Assembly (NCBI GenBank): GCA_030540535.1
Contig: JAUNWB010000114.1
Coordinates: forward strand, 1 to 5,401
Direction: 5' to 3'
Length of the DNA stretch: 5,401 nt
DNA from: Elusimicrobiales bacterium
Lineage (GTDB): Bacteria; Elusimicrobiota; Elusimicrobia; Elusimicrobiales; Elusimicrobiaceae
Shown here: positions 4,617 to 5,401 of the stretch, in pieces
Position numbering within the stretch: position 1 is the first letter of the stretch
Layout of the letters: the number at the start of each line of letters is the position of its first letter
Program-made: the position numbers and the translations under genes
The notes under the pieces: generated by a model
What the model was told of the DNA's origin: nothing
Database searches by the model: none
The model's input: the letters and a program-made list of their open reading frames with translations, nothing else

Positions 4617-5401
4617 TGGCATACAGAAAAGTAAATGACACAAGCCTGGCTTCCGTTGCGGATGCGATTCGAGCAAAGGGCGGCACATCCGATGCGCTTG
4701 TATTCCCGGAGGGGTTTGTATCCGCAATCTCTGCAATTCAAACCGGGGGAGGCGGTGGCGGCGGGGCGGCTCCATCTGCCAAATGGAGCGATGTCACCTT
4801 TATCGACTACGACGGAACGGTGCTGTATTCCTACAGTATGACCGAAGCACAGGCACTGACGGAACTTCCCGCGCTCCCAACCCATGACGGCCTTGTCTGC
4901 CAGGGCTGGAACTGGACGCTGGATTCCATCAAAGCGCTTAATCGCCCCGTTACCGTTGGCGCGATGTACATCACCGATGATGGCGCTACCAGGCTCCACA
5001 TCCGGATTGCAACCGTTGGCCGCATGACCGTGCCGCTGTACATCGGCCAAACAGTGGCGAATGGTGTTTCCATCGACTGGGGTGATGGAAGTGCTGTGGA
5101 AACACTGGCAGGTACCGGGAATGTCAATACGTCTCACACTTACGCTGAGCCTGGCGATTATGTTATCTTGCTCATGCCAGAGGATGGGTGCACATTGTCT
5201 TTCGGTGCAAGTTCGTCTGATTATTGCGTTATGGGGCCGAACAGAAACAACGGTAGAGTGTATTGTAATATGCTGCAAGATGTTTCCGTTGGCAAAAATG
5301 TCACCTCTATCGGAGCTTATGCTTTCCAGAATTGCTACTCCCTGGAGAGCATCACCATCCCGGACGGTGTCACCTCTATCGGAGCTTATGCTTTCTACAA
5401 C
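4616..5401 (+). CDS. Phage-borne adhesin with InlB-like, PKD-like and BspA-type leucine-rich repeats (partial, runs off the end)
   Basis: 262 codons are visible with no stop. Residues 1-42 (VNDTSLASVADAIRAKGG, SDALVFPEGFVSAISAI) match an N-terminal module I recognise from Clostridia prophage tail proteins. It probably docks the protein on the tail. A seven-glycine linker (44-50) separates it from a segment like the InlB B-repeat (WSDVTFIDYDGTVLYSYSM...LPALPTHDGLVCQGW, about 57-98). A PKD-like domain follows (about 137-186, with SIDWGDGSAVE and SHTYAEPGDYVI). BspA-type LRR_5 repeats begin near residue 222 (VSVGKNVTSIGAYAFQNCYSLESITIP, DGVTSIGAYAFYN). There is no signal peptide, as expected for a virion component rather than a secreted adhesin. 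The domain set points to binding a cell-surface protein or glycan, so a tail-tip receptor-binding role is inferred. The start is ATG 4616, overlapping the previous stop. The ribosome site (GAGGGGG 4599-4605, ten bases upstream) is weaker than the others, so coupling probably matters. Confidence 0.8.
   Translation, partial: MAYRKVNDTSLASVADAIRAKGGTSDALVFPEGFVSAISAIQTGGGGGGGAAPSAKWSDVTFIDYDGTVLYSYSMTEAQALTELPALPTHDGLVCQGWNWTLDSIKALNRPVTVGAMYITDDGATRLHIRIATVGRMTVPLYIGQTVANGVSIDWGDGSAVETLAGTGNVNTSHTYAEPGDYVILLMPEDGCTLSFGASSSDYCVMGPNRNNGRVYCNMLQDVSVGKNVTSIGAYAFQNCYSLESITIPDGVTSIGAYAFYN
5299..5395 (+). repeat. Leucine-rich repeat DNA, two copies with exact 28-bp identity at 69-bp spacing
   Basis: Bases 5299-5326 and 5368-5395 are identical over 28 positions, encoding the shared V-T-S-I-G-A-Y-A-F core. 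The 69-base offset equals 23 codons, the usual LRR_5 unit length. More units probably follow beyond the window. Nucleotide identity, not just protein similarity, suggests recent duplication or homogenisation. Confidence 0.85.

Noticed and set aside
4610..5278. 222-codon open frame on the minus strand
   Set aside because: It is antisense to the LRR/PKD adhesin, which has clear domain motifs. The minus product shows none and has no ribosome site of note.
4616..5401. Diversity-generating retroelement target in the adhesin
   Set aside because: Phage fibre genes can be such targets, but no reverse transcriptase, template repeat or C-type lectin variable region is visible here. The only repeat is in phase with the LRR unit.

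Overview
The window looks like the distal tail / baseplate end of a prophage (or phage) morphogenesis cluster from a gut-type Clostridia host, plausibly Oscillospiraceae/Faecalibacterium-like. That assignment is an inference. It rests on moderately high GC, strong GGAGG ribosome sites, GTG starts, and the style of the tail-fibre modules: collagen-like triplets, a YLWTR module, NLLDNSDFT, TAADLGALP, and a 'VADAIRAKGGTSDALVFPEGF' type N-terminus. No chromosomal housekeeping gene, tRNA, integrase, lysis gene, IS or CRISPR array is visible. All genes lie on the + strand and nothing convincing is on the minus strand.

Layout: (1) 43-603 is the 3' part of a larger tail-associated gene whose beginning lies outside the window. 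Its open frame starts right after an in-frame TGA, at a run of seven A's, so a frameshift (programmed, or a mutation or assembly error) is likely. (2) 603-926 is a stand-alone 107-aa BppU-like baseplate domain. (3) 927-2789 is a 620-aa tail fibre / receptor-binding protein that begins with a paralogue of that same domain, followed by an Ala-rich 14-residue repeat, a short collagen-like segment, fibre repeats and a putative receptor-binding C-terminus. (4) 2802-3158 and (5) 3161-3319 are two small genes in the XkdW/XkdX-like position. (6) 3321-4616 is a second, 431-aa modular tail fibre protein. (7) 4616-5401 (runs off the end) is a third adhesin: a phage-type N-terminal module, a Gly7 linker, an InlB-like segment, a PKD-like domain and the first BspA-type leucine-rich repeats.

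Adjacent genes overlap by one base, abut, or are 1-12 bases apart, and most ribosome binding sites sit inside the preceding gene. I see no internal promoter or terminator. The set is best read as one translationally coupled late operon making the host-contact apparatus: BppU-like proteins would anchor to the baseplate, and the three long proteins would be alternative or complementary receptor-binding fibres. No intergenic stretch exceeds 15 bases. Nothing here amounts to a demonstrably new system. The most notable points are the possible frameshift at the left edge, the duplicated BppU-like domain, and the adhesin-like LRR/PKD architecture carried on a phage tail N-terminus.
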